Source: Maribacter sp.
GTDB taxonomy: Bacteria; Bacteroidota; Bacteroidia; Flavobacteriales; Flavobacteriaceae
Length of the DNA: 64,000 nucleotides
Direction: 5' to 3'
Assembly (NCBI GenBank): GCA_002749285.1
Contig: PDPR01000010.1
Span: forward strand, 1 to 64,000
A program made the position numbers and the translations under genes. The notes beneath the pieces are model-generated. The model was not told the origin of the DNA, searched no databases, and was given only the letters and a program-made list of their open reading frames with translations. Shown here piece after piece: positions 9,542 through 18,188 of the stretch. Every line of letters starts with the position of its first letter. Position 1 is the first letter of the stretch.

Positions 9542-10279
9542 ATGCAGAAACCCACTCGAATTTACGGTATCAGGGCCATCATCGAAGCGATAAACGCCGG
9601 TGAGGCCATTGATAAGATATTTATACAAAAAGGACTTAAAGGCGATTTATCGAAAGAACTGGAGGGTCTCATACGCAAGAACGGCATCAATGTATCCTAT
9701 GTTCCCCCAGAGAAGTTGTATAGGCTCACCAAAAACAACCACCAAGGGGTTGTTGCCAGTATCCCGCCCATTACCTTCCATGACCTTGAATCCTTAGTCG
9801 AAGAAGTCCTGGAAAGCAAAAAAACACCACTGTTCCTATTGTTGGACCAAATTTCCGATGTCCGTAATTTCGGGGCCATTATCAGAACTGCCGAATGTAC
9901 CGGTGTTGACGGAATCGTTATACAGAAAAAGGGGGCTGCACCCGTAACTGCGGATACCATCAAAACGTCTGCCGGGGCTGCCTTTAAGGTTCCAATCGCC
10001 AAAGTGGACCACATTAAGGATGCGATCTACCATCTTCAGGCATCGGGTATCCCTGTTACAGTTGCCACTGAAAAAACATCCAATACCATATATGACATTT
10101 CTTTTAAGGAACCTTCTGCCATTGTAATGGGGGCAGAGGATAAAGGTGTATCCCCTTCGGTCATAAAAGCTGCGGACCATACCGCAAGACTTCCATTATT
10201 GGGCAAGATAGGGTCATTGAATGTTTCCGTTGCCTGCGGTGTGTTCCTTTATGAGGTTGTCCGTCAAAGAATGGATTGA
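9542..10279 (+). CDS. rlmB: 23S rRNA (guanosine-2'-O)-methyltransferase RlmB
   Basis: This is a SpoU/TrmH-family (SPOUT) methyltransferase of 245 residues, the usual length. An N-terminal substrate-binding domain is followed by the three family motifs: DQISDVRNFGAIIRTAE (residues 102-118), MGAEDKGVS (196-204) and LPLLGKIGSLNVSVACG (217-233). The knot formed by the last two binds S-adenosylmethionine. RlmB methylates the 2'-OH of a guanosine in the 23S peptidyl-transferase region. Other TrmH-family members are similar, so the exact target nucleotide is inferred. A Bacteroidota -7 box, TATTTTTG, lies at 9479-9486. The gene ends exactly where the convergent rhomboid gene ends, with no spacer. 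Confidence 0.92.
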   Translation: MQKPTRIYGIRAIIEAINAGEAIDKIFIQKGLKGDLSKELEGLIRKNGINVSYVPPEKLYRLTKNNHQGVVASIPPITFHDLESLVEEVLESKKTPLFLLLDQISDVRNFGAIIRTAECTGVDGIVIQKKGAAPVTADTIKTSAGAAFKVPIAKVDHIKDAIYHLQASGIPVTVATEKTSNTIYDISFKEPSAIVMGAEDKGVSPSVIKAADHTARLPLLGKIGSLNVSVACGVFLYEVVRQRMD

Positions 10280-11032
10280 TCAATCCTTGGCCACATCCCC
10301 TTCGTCCTTTGCCCGGTAATGATAGGTAACCTGTACAGTAGGTTTAGCTAGCTGTTCCATTACTTCGGGCTTTGTTTCGATAAAATTGCCGTCTTCATCA
10401 AAGTGTTTCAAAAATTCGTCTGCCTCCCCATTATAATCCTCATGTTCCCAATCGAACTTTTTGGGCGAGGGTGTTTCGGCCTTCATGAAAAAGGCAAGTA
10501 AAAGTCCGGCAACGAACCCCCCTAAATGTCCTTCCCATGAAATACCATCCTCTATCGGGAAAACATACCACAAAAGACTTCCATAGATAAACACTACCAC
10601 CAACGATAGTGCCACCAACCTGTAATACTTTGAGAAAACACCCTCGAAGAATATAAAACTGGCCAGCACATAAATCATACCACTGGCCCCAATATGATAT
10701 GAATCCCGACCTATGGACCAAGTAAACAGCCCCGAAAACAACAGACCGTACACCAACACCTTCATAGCTATATCCCTGTAGAAATAGAACAAGGAGGCCG
10801 TTAGTATGGCCAAGGGCATGGTATTGTTATACAGATGCTCAACAGACCCGTGGATAAACGGACTCAGGAACACCCCCCTTAGTCCTTTCAAGGTTCTGGG
10901 ACACACCCCATATTCATTGAAATTGGCATGAAGCTGTAGCTCTAACCAAAAAACCATCCATATTAGTATAACACCCACTAAAGGCGCGATTACCACAGAG
11001 TTGGTGAACTTAAAATATTTGCTTTCAGACAT
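10280..11032 (-). CDS. Rhomboid-family intramembrane serine protease
   Basis: The protein has 250 residues from the ATG at 11032; an in-frame GTG at 11071 would add 13 residues without a clear reason. About six membrane segments are visible. The rhomboid features are HLYNN (residues 66-70), GASG with the catalytic Ser117, and EGHLGG with the catalytic His169, giving the Ser-His dyad that cleaves membrane proteins within the bilayer. The C-terminal 65 or so residues are charged and cytoplasmic. It converges on rlmB with no intergenic space. Natural substrates cannot be inferred. Confidence 0.92.
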   Translation of the reverse strand: MSESKYFKFTNSVVIAPLVGVILIWMVFWLELQLHANFNEYGVCPRTLKGLRGVFLSPFIHGSVEHLYNNTMPLAILTASLFYFYRDIAMKVLVYGLLFSGLFTWSIGRDSYHIGASGMIYVLASFIFFEGVFSKYYRLVALSLVVVFIYGSLLWYVFPIEDGISWEGHLGGFVAGLLLAFFMKAETPSPKKFDWEHEDYNGEADEFLKHFDEDGNFIETKPEVMEQLAKPTVQVTYHYRAKDEGDVAKD

Positions 11033-11181
11033 TCTTTCCAAATAACTTCCTCCATTCAAAAAACCTACCACGATCTACAAACATGATAAATTGTCATTTA
11101 ACCCCAATGGAATCCTTCGATTGTTCACAATACTATATTATAAGAAACGGATCAATCGTAACTTTGTTTTAAATTTACCCC

Positions 11182-12459
11182 ATGAATGAACCATTGGCAG
11201 AAAGGGTACGCCCAAGGACCTTAGAGGAATATATCAGTCAAAACCATTTGGTCGGTGAGCAAGGTTCCTTGACCCATCAAATTAAAAAAGGGACAATCCC
11301 ATCCTTGATACTGTGGGGGCCTCCAGGAACAGGGAAGACTACCCTGGCCAACATCATTGCCCATGAGAGCAAAAGACCATTCCACACCCTAAGCGCCATC
11401 AACAGTGGCGTAAAGGACATTAGAGAGGTTATTGGAAAGGCCAAACAAAGTGGCGGACTGTTCACCCCAAAAAATCCGATCTTATTTATCGATGAGATAC
11501 ATAGGTTCAGCAAATCGCAACAAGATTCACTTCTGGGCGCCGTTGAAAAAGGATGGGTGACCCTTATTGGCGCTACTACGGAAAACCCAAGCTTTGAAGT
11601 GATTCCCGCCTTATTGTCACGTTGCCAAGTGTATGTCCTGAACGCATTCGGCAAAGAAGACCTAGAAGCATTGCTCGCTAGGGCCATACAGCAAGACACC
11701 TACATGAAATCAAGGGACATTGAACTTAAGGAAACCGAGGCTTTGTTACGTTTATCGGGCGGTGATGGCCGAAAACTCCTGAACATCCTTGAATTGGTGG
11801 TGAATTCGGAACAGTCAGACACCATCACGATTACCGACAAATTGGTCTTGGGCAAGGCACAAAGCAATACCGTCCTCTACGACAAGACCGGCGAACAACA
11901 TTATGATATTGTCTCGGCCTTTATCAAATCGATTCGGGGAAGTGACCCCAATGGAGCGGTCTATTGGCTGGCACGAATGATCGAGGGTGGGGAAGACCTA
12001 AAGTTCATTGCCCGAAGAATGTTGATATCCGCCTCCGAAGATATAGGCCTTGCAAACCCAACTGCCTTGGTCATCGCCAACAATACCTTTCAGGCAGTTA
12101 CCACAATAGGCTATCCAGAAGCTAGGATCATCCTGGGACAATGTGCCATTTATTTGGCAACTTCCGCAAAAAGCAATGCCAGTTACATGGCAATCAACGC
12201 TGCCCAACAGACCGTAAAACAGACAGGCGACCTATCTGTCCCCCTACATCTACGGAATGCACCGACCAAGTTGATGAAGGACTTGGGCTATGGAAAAGAA
12301 TACAAGTATGCCCATGGGTATGGGAACAACTTTGTGGATGAGGAGTTTTTACCTGATGGGCTTACGGGAACCCGTTTCTATAAACCCGGTAAAAACCCAC
12401 GTGAAAATGTCATTGGTGATTTTTTGGAAAAACGTTGGAAAGATAAATACGGATCCTAG
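11182..12459 (+). CDS. rarA: Replication-associated recombination protein A (AAA+ ATPase)
   Basis: This 425-residue clamp-loader-like ATPase has Walker A at 46-53 (GPPGTGKT), Walker B at 101-107 (LFIDEIH) and sensor ATTENPS at 131-137. The C-terminal MgsA/WRNIP1 tetramerisation region includes WLARMIEGGEDLKFIARRM. RarA acts at stalled replication forks. Length and motif order are typical. An upstream TAACTTTG (11159-11166) fits the Bacteroidota -7 consensus 16 bases before the ATG. The 3' end overlaps the convergent gene at 12456 by 4 bases. Confidence 0.97.
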   Translation: MNEPLAERVRPRTLEEYISQNHLVGEQGSLTHQIKKGTIPSLILWGPPGTGKTTLANIIAHESKRPFHTLSAINSGVKDIREVIGKAKQSGGLFTPKNPILFIDEIHRFSKSQQDSLLGAVEKGWVTLIGATTENPSFEVIPALLSRCQVYVLNAFGKEDLEALLARAIQQDTYMKSRDIELKETEALLRLSGGDGRKLLNILELVVNSEQSDTITITDKLVLGKAQSNTVLYDKTGEQHYDIVSAFIKSIRGSDPNGAVYWLARMIEGGEDLKFIARRMLISASEDIGLANPTALVIANNTFQAVTTIGYPEARIILGQCAIYLATSAKSNASYMAINAAQQTVKQTGDLSVPLHLRNAPTKLMKDLGYGKEYKYAHGYGNNFVDEEFLPDGLTGTRFYKPGKNPRENVIGDFLEKRWKDKYGS

Positions 12460-13301
12460 AACTTAATGTTCAAGGTTTCCTTCTTTATCTGCCCATCGGA
12501 AGAATACTCCAAATACCATTTTCCATCCTTCTTGAACACTACACCATTATCCTTGTCATATTGGACACTGAAGACATCCTGTAAGGAAGTGTGGTATATT
12601 TTTAACCGAATCTTAGGTGTACCATCCACAAGTTGGTAGCCATTTGCTATTTGTTGGGCATAAAGCATATCCGAATTACCCTGTTCCCCTGACACCCCTG
12701 TCCGTTCTACGGACTCGGCCTTCTTGATCGTTGATTCAACGGGGGCAATACTTTTGTACAATTGGTCCTTGGGATTCGCGACTTGTTTGACCACGGCCCC
12801 ATCCACCTTATTCCTAGGATGTTCTTCCTCTGGCCGGGGAGCCGTCCGCATCATTGCCGTTTTTTCCACTTCCTTTGGTGAATATCGGTAGTTTAGCGCC
12901 TTGATCGTCGTAAAAGCCTTGGTCAATGCATCTCTATACGAGTTCTCGTATTCCTTCCCCTTGCTACTCCCCATCATTGTAGTCAAAACCTCTTTTGAAG
13001 CGCAATCCTTTAACAACAAAGCCGTTTTGGTCGTGAACATTGATGACTCATCAATCAAAAACACCTGTAGCCCCAAACAACGATTCCTTTTCAGCTCAGT
13101 AGGCAAAGCATCATCATAAACCACATTGAACCCCTCTTTTACGAATAGGTATTTGACCAAGGTGCTGGTCTTATATTGATTCTCCTTTTTGAAAGGTTCA
13201 AATTTTTTCGGTACGATTATATACTTATAACCATTCAGGTTTTCTTGGGAGTACCCAACAACCACACTAAATAAAATAAGGAAGGCACTAAGTTTTTTCA
13301 T
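12456..13301 (-). CDS. Uncharacterised exported protein
   Basis: The 281-residue protein has a signal peptide (MKKLSAFLILFSVVVGYSQE, cleavage about residue 19). The mature part begins with NLNGYKYIIVPKKFEPFK and contains a segment resembling a small alpha/beta nucleotide- or peptide-binding fold (TSTLVKYLFVKEGFNVVYDD). A linker of about 80 polar residues follows, then a C-terminal beta segment (YQLVDGTPKIRLKIYHTSL; VFKKDGKWYLEY). I recognise no characterised family. It lies 13 bases downstream of the DUF5723 gene on the same strand and is probably co-transcribed with it and with the lipoprotein at 14745. Periplasmic localisation is inferred from the signal peptide. Confidence 0.85.
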   Translation of the reverse strand: MKKLSAFLILFSVVVGYSQENLNGYKYIIVPKKFEPFKKENQYKTSTLVKYLFVKEGFNVVYDDALPTELKRNRCLGLQVFLIDESSMFTTKTALLLKDCASKEVLTTMMGSSKGKEYENSYRDALTKAFTTIKALNYRYSPKEVEKTAMMRTAPRPEEEHPRNKVDGAVVKQVANPKDQLYKSIAPVESTIKKAESVERTGVSGEQGNSDMLYAQQIANGYQLVDGTPKIRLKIYHTSLQDVFSVQYDKDNGVVFKKDGKWYLEYSSDGQIKKETLNIKF

Positions 13302-13314
13302 AAACTGGAATATA

Positions 13315-14748
13315 TCATTTCTTACCCCAAGATATGATATTTAATCCGAATTGGAAAGATGTATAATTACTATCCGCTATATTCCCATAAGACAGCAAAT
13401 TATCTGCCATAAGATAGAAATTAACAGAACCGGTCTGGATGCTTGCCCCTAAACCTATATTGGTAAATGTGAACTTATCGGCTGTATAAGTGGCCTTTAT
13501 TGACATAAAATTACCAAACCTCCGTTGATAAAATGCGGTAACGGCACTTTGGGGTCCCCTAGGCCTATTCACCACATAAATTTGGCCACCAATACTATTG
13601 CGGTATTTAACAACGTTAGGGCCTTTTCCTTTCACACGATAACCACAATCACATTGCGCCAAACCCCGCATGGGCTTCCCAAAATTATGGCGGATAGAAC
13701 CGTATAGCCTGGTTGGCCTAAAAGTCAGATAGCTCTTTATTTCCTTTTCAAAAGGAACGAACTGTTCTACTTCATCTACAAGTTCTTGCCAAAAATCCTG
13801 ATTAGGGTCCGACAAGGCATCCGGCAAAATAATCCCCACACCTTCAATCGTCGCACTTCCCTTTAACGTAAAATTCTCAACATCATTCGCATGATGGATG
13901 AACCCGAGATCCAATAGACTACCGGTCAGAACCGTTTGGGAACCCAAATAATACGTAAAGCCAAGATCGACCCCCAAGCCAAGATTACCCCCAAAAAGAC
14001 CCCTCTTGATAATCGTCGATGGTATATTATCATCATCAAGGGCATTATCAATGGCGTTTATACCGGAAGTCCTTAACCCTAAATCGGCATTAAGCGTATT
14101 TGCAAGAATATTGTTCTGGCCCTCAGTGGTTACGAAGTAGCCTTCATTATCTGTCGAATTGAAATCAAATATACTGGAGTAGATCTTCCCCCTTGCCCCA
14201 AGGACCAAATTACCGCTTATCTTCTTATTTATCCCAAAATGGAAAACATTGAGCATTTCGCCCCGGGTCTTAAGGTGGCCCAGATCAAATCGTTGGCCAA
14301 GCCTATCCGCATTTCCTTCATAGCCCAAGATAGCATAATCCTTGAACCAATAACCTATGGCATCACCTTCATTGTACAATCCAAAGGAGTAAAAAAAACT
14401 TGAATCCTTGCCCCTGAACCCACCATTAAGAATCTCCAATTGATAGGTCCCACTCAACTCATCCCGAACAGACATCCCATATATTAGCCTATCACGGATT
14501 TTATCATTGATATCGAGACCGTCATCAGCAAAAATATCATTGACCGAAACACCGTTGGACCCTGCTTGAAAGGAAACACCGGACAAAGCGGGTATACCTG
14601 CATACCATGAAAAATCAGTTTCCATACCAGGGTTGACCATCAAGGCCTGGGGCACTTCGGTAAAATCATATAATAATTGTTTGTTCTGGGCATGCACATA
14701 TAACCCGACCCACAATACGGTTATTATAAAAAATCTCCTTGCTATCAT
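13315..14748 (-). CDS. DUF5723-family predicted outer membrane beta-barrel protein
   Basis: The 477-residue protein has a signal peptide (cleavage near VHAQN, about residue 21). Its mature start, FTEVPQALMVNPGMETDF, and repeated amphipathic strands (LGLGVDLGFTYYLG, SFQFGLNIISWGKK) resemble DUF5723 proteins, which have an outer-membrane barrel-like build and no assigned function. The stop of the upstream lipoprotein gene overlaps this start by 4 bases (ATGA), implying translational coupling. Two Cys lie close together in the segment LAQCDCGYRVKG, which is unusual for a barrel protein. Confidence 0.88.
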   Translation of the reverse strand: MIARRFFIITVLWVGLYVHAQNKQLLYDFTEVPQALMVNPGMETDFSWYAGIPALSGVSFQAGSNGVSVNDIFADDGLDINDKIRDRLIYGMSVRDELSGTYQLEILNGGFRGKDSSFFYSFGLYNEGDAIGYWFKDYAILGYEGNADRLGQRFDLGHLKTRGEMLNVFHFGINKKISGNLVLGARGKIYSSIFDFNSTDNEGYFVTTEGQNNILANTLNADLGLRTSGINAIDNALDDDNIPSTIIKRGLFGGNLGLGVDLGFTYYLGSQTVLTGSLLDLGFIHHANDVENFTLKGSATIEGVGIILPDALSDPNQDFWQELVDEVEQFVPFEKEIKSYLTFRPTRLYGSIRHNFGKPMRGLAQCDCGYRVKGKGPNVVKYRNSIGGQIYVVNRPRGPQSAVTAFYQRRFGNFMSIKATYTADKFTFTNIGLGASIQTGSVNFYLMADNLLSYGNIADSNYTSFQFGLNIISWGKK

Positions 14749-15293
14749 TGTTTTATATGAACCTTGAATTTAGCGCTACTCTTTAGGGTAAACACAGGAT
14801 TCTCTTGGGTAGATGTGCTTGAAGTGTCTCCAAGGTTCGTGACAACAACAAAAAGACTAGAGGTGTTCCTTATAATATTTATATCCCCATTATATGGGCC
14901 ATAGTGGGTTTCCTTTGTCAAAACTGCAGTGGGTTCGGGACCCAAGGTGAATTGTTCGGCATCCAAAACGGCTCCGTCCCCATCCAAAAACCGGACTTCA
15001 ACCTCTAAAGGTTTGCTTGTCGTATTCCCAACTTCATACGTAAGCACACCCTCCATTACCCTTTTTGAGAAAATATCCTCTGAAAAGGCACCAAAATCAA
15101 AATCCCGTGAGTAAACGTTCGTCCCAGTCAATTGATTGACCGATCTTTCGGGAACCTCTAAATAAAAAAGACCGGCCTCATAGGTTGGGGTAACACTAAT
15201 ATCCTCATATTGATTGAAATCCTGTTCCTCAACACATGATACAACCATCAAGATAGCGAATATAGTCCACAAACAAGTTCCAATCCTTATCAT
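14745..15293 (-). CDS. Uncharacterised lipoprotein
   Basis: This 182-residue protein has a lipobox with acceptor Cys at residue 20 (LMVVSCVEEQDF). The acidic residues at +2 and +3 after the Cys are compatible with surface export. The rest is beta-rich (VLTYEVGNTTSKPLEVEVRFLD, SLFVVVTNLGD), like a small Ig-type domain. It is the first gene of the operon 14745-14748-13301 and overlaps the DUF5723 gene by 4 bases. I recognise no family. A physical partnership with the DUF5723 barrel is an inference from coupling and co-localisation. Confidence 0.85.
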   Translation of the reverse strand: MIRIGTCLWTIFAILMVVSCVEEQDFNQYEDISVTPTYEAGLFYLEVPERSVNQLTGTNVYSRDFDFGAFSEDIFSKRVMEGVLTYEVGNTTSKPLEVEVRFLDGDGAVLDAEQFTLGPEPTAVLTKETHYGPYNGDINIIRNTSSLFVVVTNLGDTSSTSTQENPVFTLKSSAKFKVHIKQ

Positions 15294-15345
15294 TACAGCA
15301 ACCTTTTTTATCGATAAAAAGTGTCTTATACACGACTTATAAACT

Positions 15346-16035
15346 CTACAAATACTTTTTTATTTCACTTAAATCGTAGATTATCTCGCAAATTTCGTGC
15401 TCAGGTTCATTATGTGCGTTAAAGTGCAAGGCATAAAAGCCTGCCTCCTTGGCCCCAAGGATATCGGCCTCCAGACTATCCCCGATCATAATTGAACTTT
15501 CGGAAGTGGCTTGCGCCTTATCCAATGCCCATTTGAAAATCCGGGGATCAGGTTTTTTGACCCCGGCAACCTCTGAATTGATTACCTGATCAAAATAATC
15601 CCGGATTTTGGCATTTACCAACTTTTTCTCCTGCACCTCCTTAAAACCATTGGTAATGATATGGAGCCTATATTTCGGCTTTAAATATTCCAACACCTCC
15701 AAGGCATTGGGAAAAAGGTGGTTATATGAAGACAGCTGCTCAATATAATCAATCGCCAATTGATTTATAACCGTATCTGACAGTTCATGGCCCAAGTCAT
15801 CAAATACTGTTTTCAAACGCTGATAACGCAATTCGGCCTTTGATATTTTCCCTTCCCGATACAGTTTCCAATACGCTAGGTTTATAGGTACGTAAACTTC
15901 GAGAAAATCACCCAAATCGACCTCAACACGATTCGCCTTCAATATCTTCCCAAAAGTAAGGGCTGAGTTTTTCTCAAAATCCCAAAGGGTATGGTCCAGG
16001 TCAAAAAAAACATCCGACACCTTTTTGCTATACAT
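15346..16035 (-). CDS. yjjG: YjjG-family noncanonical pyrimidine nucleotidase (HAD superfamily)
   Basis: This HAD hydrolase has 229 residues. Motif I is FFDLDHTLWDF, with nucleophile Asp12 and acid Asp14. Motif II is in LHIITNG. The late motifs are VKKPDPRIF and MIGDSLEADILGAKEAG. The WDF after motif I and the helical cap fit the YjjG subgroup, which dephosphorylates pyrimidine nucleoside monophosphates including noncanonical ones. Exact substrate is inferred. The start overlaps the deacetylase-like gene upstream by 8 bases, indicating coupled translation. Confidence 0.9.
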   Translation of the reverse strand: MYSKKVSDVFFDLDHTLWDFEKNSALTFGKILKANRVEVDLGDFLEVYVPINLAYWKLYREGKISKAELRYQRLKTVFDDLGHELSDTVINQLAIDYIEQLSSYNHLFPNALEVLEYLKPKYRLHIITNGFKEVQEKKLVNAKIRDYFDQVINSEVAGVKKPDPRIFKWALDKAQATSESSIMIGDSLEADILGAKEAGFYALHFNAHNEPEHEICEIIYDLSEIKKYL

Positions 16036-17323
16036 GGTAATTCTTGATTATCTCCTCATAAATCACTTTCCAATCTATATGGTTCTCGGCCCCTAAAAGT
16101 TCGTTCGAAAAGACCGATACCAATTCCCCATTTACTTTCTTCACTTCTTGGTACAACAACTTTACCTTGTTCAAGATATCCTCAACAGACCCCTCCCCAT
16201 GCAGTGCATAATCATGGAATGCAAAGGGATGGACCCTAATGGGCTGTTGCAACTCCAAATTGATATCGTATAAATAAAATGGGAATGAAGTACCTGCCCT
16301 AAACCCGATTTCATGGGTGTATCCCATTGTAAAATCGTCCGTAAACTCGGCATCGACCAAATTTCGATAGGTCTGGGGCACATCTACCCTATTATACCGC
16401 ATTCTTGAATACTTCACTTGCCTGTTGATCACCTCTGCCAAGTTCTTCTTTTCCTTCCTCAATACCTCTACATCGTTGAACGAACTGTATGAGGCTGCCA
16501 AGGAAACCTTACAATAATCCGCCATGGATTTTATCAGAAAACGGAAATTGTTATTGTTCGGGGATACATTCTTATCATAGGTGGAATACATGGCAAACTG
16601 AAAAAAGAACATACAGTTGATATCGTACTCTTTCCTTTTTTCTATTAAAAAATCAAAATTATCATAGGGATCCCTTCGTAGGCCAAGCCACACTAATATC
16701 CTTTTGAACAGACGTTTCAACCTAAGGTTCACCAAATCGAGAAGAAAACCTGCAACACTTCGTGTGAGGCCCTTATGCGCAAAACAATGTGATGTGGTCA
16801 CATCGATAATCGAAGTATACCTGTATGTAGGTTTCCTGACCTCCATATCGGGAAATCGTTCCAGCAATCTATCCAACAGCTTATTGGCCCAAATATCGAC
16901 TACCGGTAATGTCAGGAAACCATTCTGGTAGGCAACACTATCCTTTGGGGAAAATCTACCGTGCATATCCTTTACATGTGGCAGATACTCCTCATAACGG
17001 GAGAGTAAATAAAAACTGGCGGAAAAAATATCGAAAGGCAAGGCACTGTTCCCGCCCGTTGTAAAAAAACAAGGCACACCTTCCCAATCCGCCACATTGA
17101 TTTGGATGTCATTGATACCCTGTTCAAAAAGAAGGTCATTGCTTCTTACGAAGAACTCATTCTGCAAAGGTTGTTTGGTATAGGTCATCTTGGCCCCGGT
17201 ATGCTTTATAAAATCCTCGACCTTGGTCGTATAGGATACCTTTATCCCCAAGACCCTGGTAAATATCTGGCGCATGACGTAACTAAACCGTGGTGTTATC
17301 TTATAGGTATAGATCAGTAACAT
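16028..17323 (-). CDS. Polysaccharide-deacetylase-like protein with degenerate metal site
   Basis: This 431-residue protein resembles the flavobacterial polysaccharide deacetylase-like family with an N-terminal extension domain: residues 90-150 include LPFDIFSASFYLLSRYEEYL, and the C-terminus has GFRAGTSFPFYLYDI and HPFAFHD. At the places where the NodB-type fold normally carries metal ligands the residues differ. IIDVTT (172-177) has Thr where the second Asp is usual; SLAASYSS (274-281) has Ala-Ala where His-Pro is usual; YSRMRY (305-310) has Arg where His is usual. These comparisons rest on my recollection of the family. The protein is cytoplasmic by sequence (no signal peptide) and may be a non-catalytic or altered enzyme. 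Confidence 0.8.
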   Translation of the reverse strand: MLLIYTYKITPRFSYVMRQIFTRVLGIKVSYTTKVEDFIKHTGAKMTYTKQPLQNEFFVRSNDLLFEQGINDIQINVADWEGVPCFFTTGGNSALPFDIFSASFYLLSRYEEYLPHVKDMHGRFSPKDSVAYQNGFLTLPVVDIWANKLLDRLLERFPDMEVRKPTYRYTSIIDVTTSHCFAHKGLTRSVAGFLLDLVNLRLKRLFKRILVWLGLRRDPYDNFDFLIEKRKEYDINCMFFFQFAMYSTYDKNVSPNNNNFRFLIKSMADYCKVSLAASYSSFNDVEVLRKEKKNLAEVINRQVKYSRMRYNRVDVPQTYRNLVDAEFTDDFTMGYTHEIGFRAGTSFPFYLYDINLELQQPIRVHPFAFHDYALHGEGSVEDILNKVKLLYQEVKKVNGELVSVFSNELLGAENHIDWKVIYEEIIKNYHV

Positions 17324-17342
17324 CTGTGCTTTTTATAGAGGT

Positions 17343-18041
17343 TTATAAAATAGATCGATCAGCAAAACTAAAGTAATCCTTTTGGGTAATGATCAGATGA
17401 TCCAAAATTTTTATGTCCAAGGAGGCACCTGCATTTTTAAGTTTCTTGGTCAATTGTTTATCCGCATTGCTTGGTCTTAAACCGCCCGAAGGATGGTTAT
17501 GTGCCAAGATAAGGGCTACTGCGCCAAGTTCCAATGCCTGTTTCATAACTAGGCGGACATCTACCAAAGTACCTGTAATGCCCCCCTTGCTCAATTGGGC
17601 CATATGAATCACCTTGTTCGAATTGTTCAGGTAGACAATCCAAAATTCCTCATGGGGCAATTCGCCCATATTCGGCTGCAATAACTCAAAGGCATCCTTG
17701 CTACTTGTTATCTTGCTTATTTTTTGGGCCCCTTCCCCCCTTCTCCTTCTACCGATTTCCAAAGCTGCCGCAATCGTTACCGCTTTAGCCTCACCAATAC
17801 CCTTGAACTTCATCAATTGCTTTATAGAAAGTCTCCCAAGCTCGTTCAGGTTATTATCCACGGAAGAAAGAATCCGCTTCGATAACTCCACAGCACTTTC
17901 ATCCCGGCTACCAGAGCCGATCAAAATGGCTATCAATTCAGCATTGGACAAAGTGGATTTGCCTTTATGTACCAATTTCTCCCTGGGCTTATCATCATCG
18001 GCCCAATGCTTTATAGGGAAAGAGGTTGGCTTTTCTTGCAT
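17343..18041 (-). CDS. radC: RadC-family JAB/MPN domain protein
   Basis: The protein has 232 residues. A helix-hairpin-helix segment (FKGIGEAKAVTI, about 79-90) precedes a JAMM metal site with HNHPSG (181-186), Ser191 and Asp194. This is the complete RadC arrangement. RadC was named for DNA repair, but its biochemical role is unresolved. It lies 19 bases from the deacetylase-like gene and reads in the same direction. Length and motifs are normal. Confidence 0.95.
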   Translation of the reverse strand: MQEKPTSFPIKHWADDDKPREKLVHKGKSTLSNAELIAILIGSGSRDESAVELSKRILSSVDNNLNELGRLSIKQLMKFKGIGEAKAVTIAAALEIGRRRRGEGAQKISKITSSKDAFELLQPNMGELPHEEFWIVYLNNSNKVIHMAQLSKGGITGTLVDVRLVMKQALELGAVALILAHNHPSGGLRPSNADKQLTKKLKNAGASLDIKILDHLIITQKDYFSFADRSIL

Positions 18042-18188
18042 CCGCTAAAGATAATGAACAATTTTCCCCAATACGAAGAACTTGTTGATTTTCATGACCA
18101 AAATTATCCACCTAACGGCAAGACATTACTGTTATGATGACAAAATACCTGTTTAAAGGAAAACCCAAGGCCAAAATGGCCGTCTATC

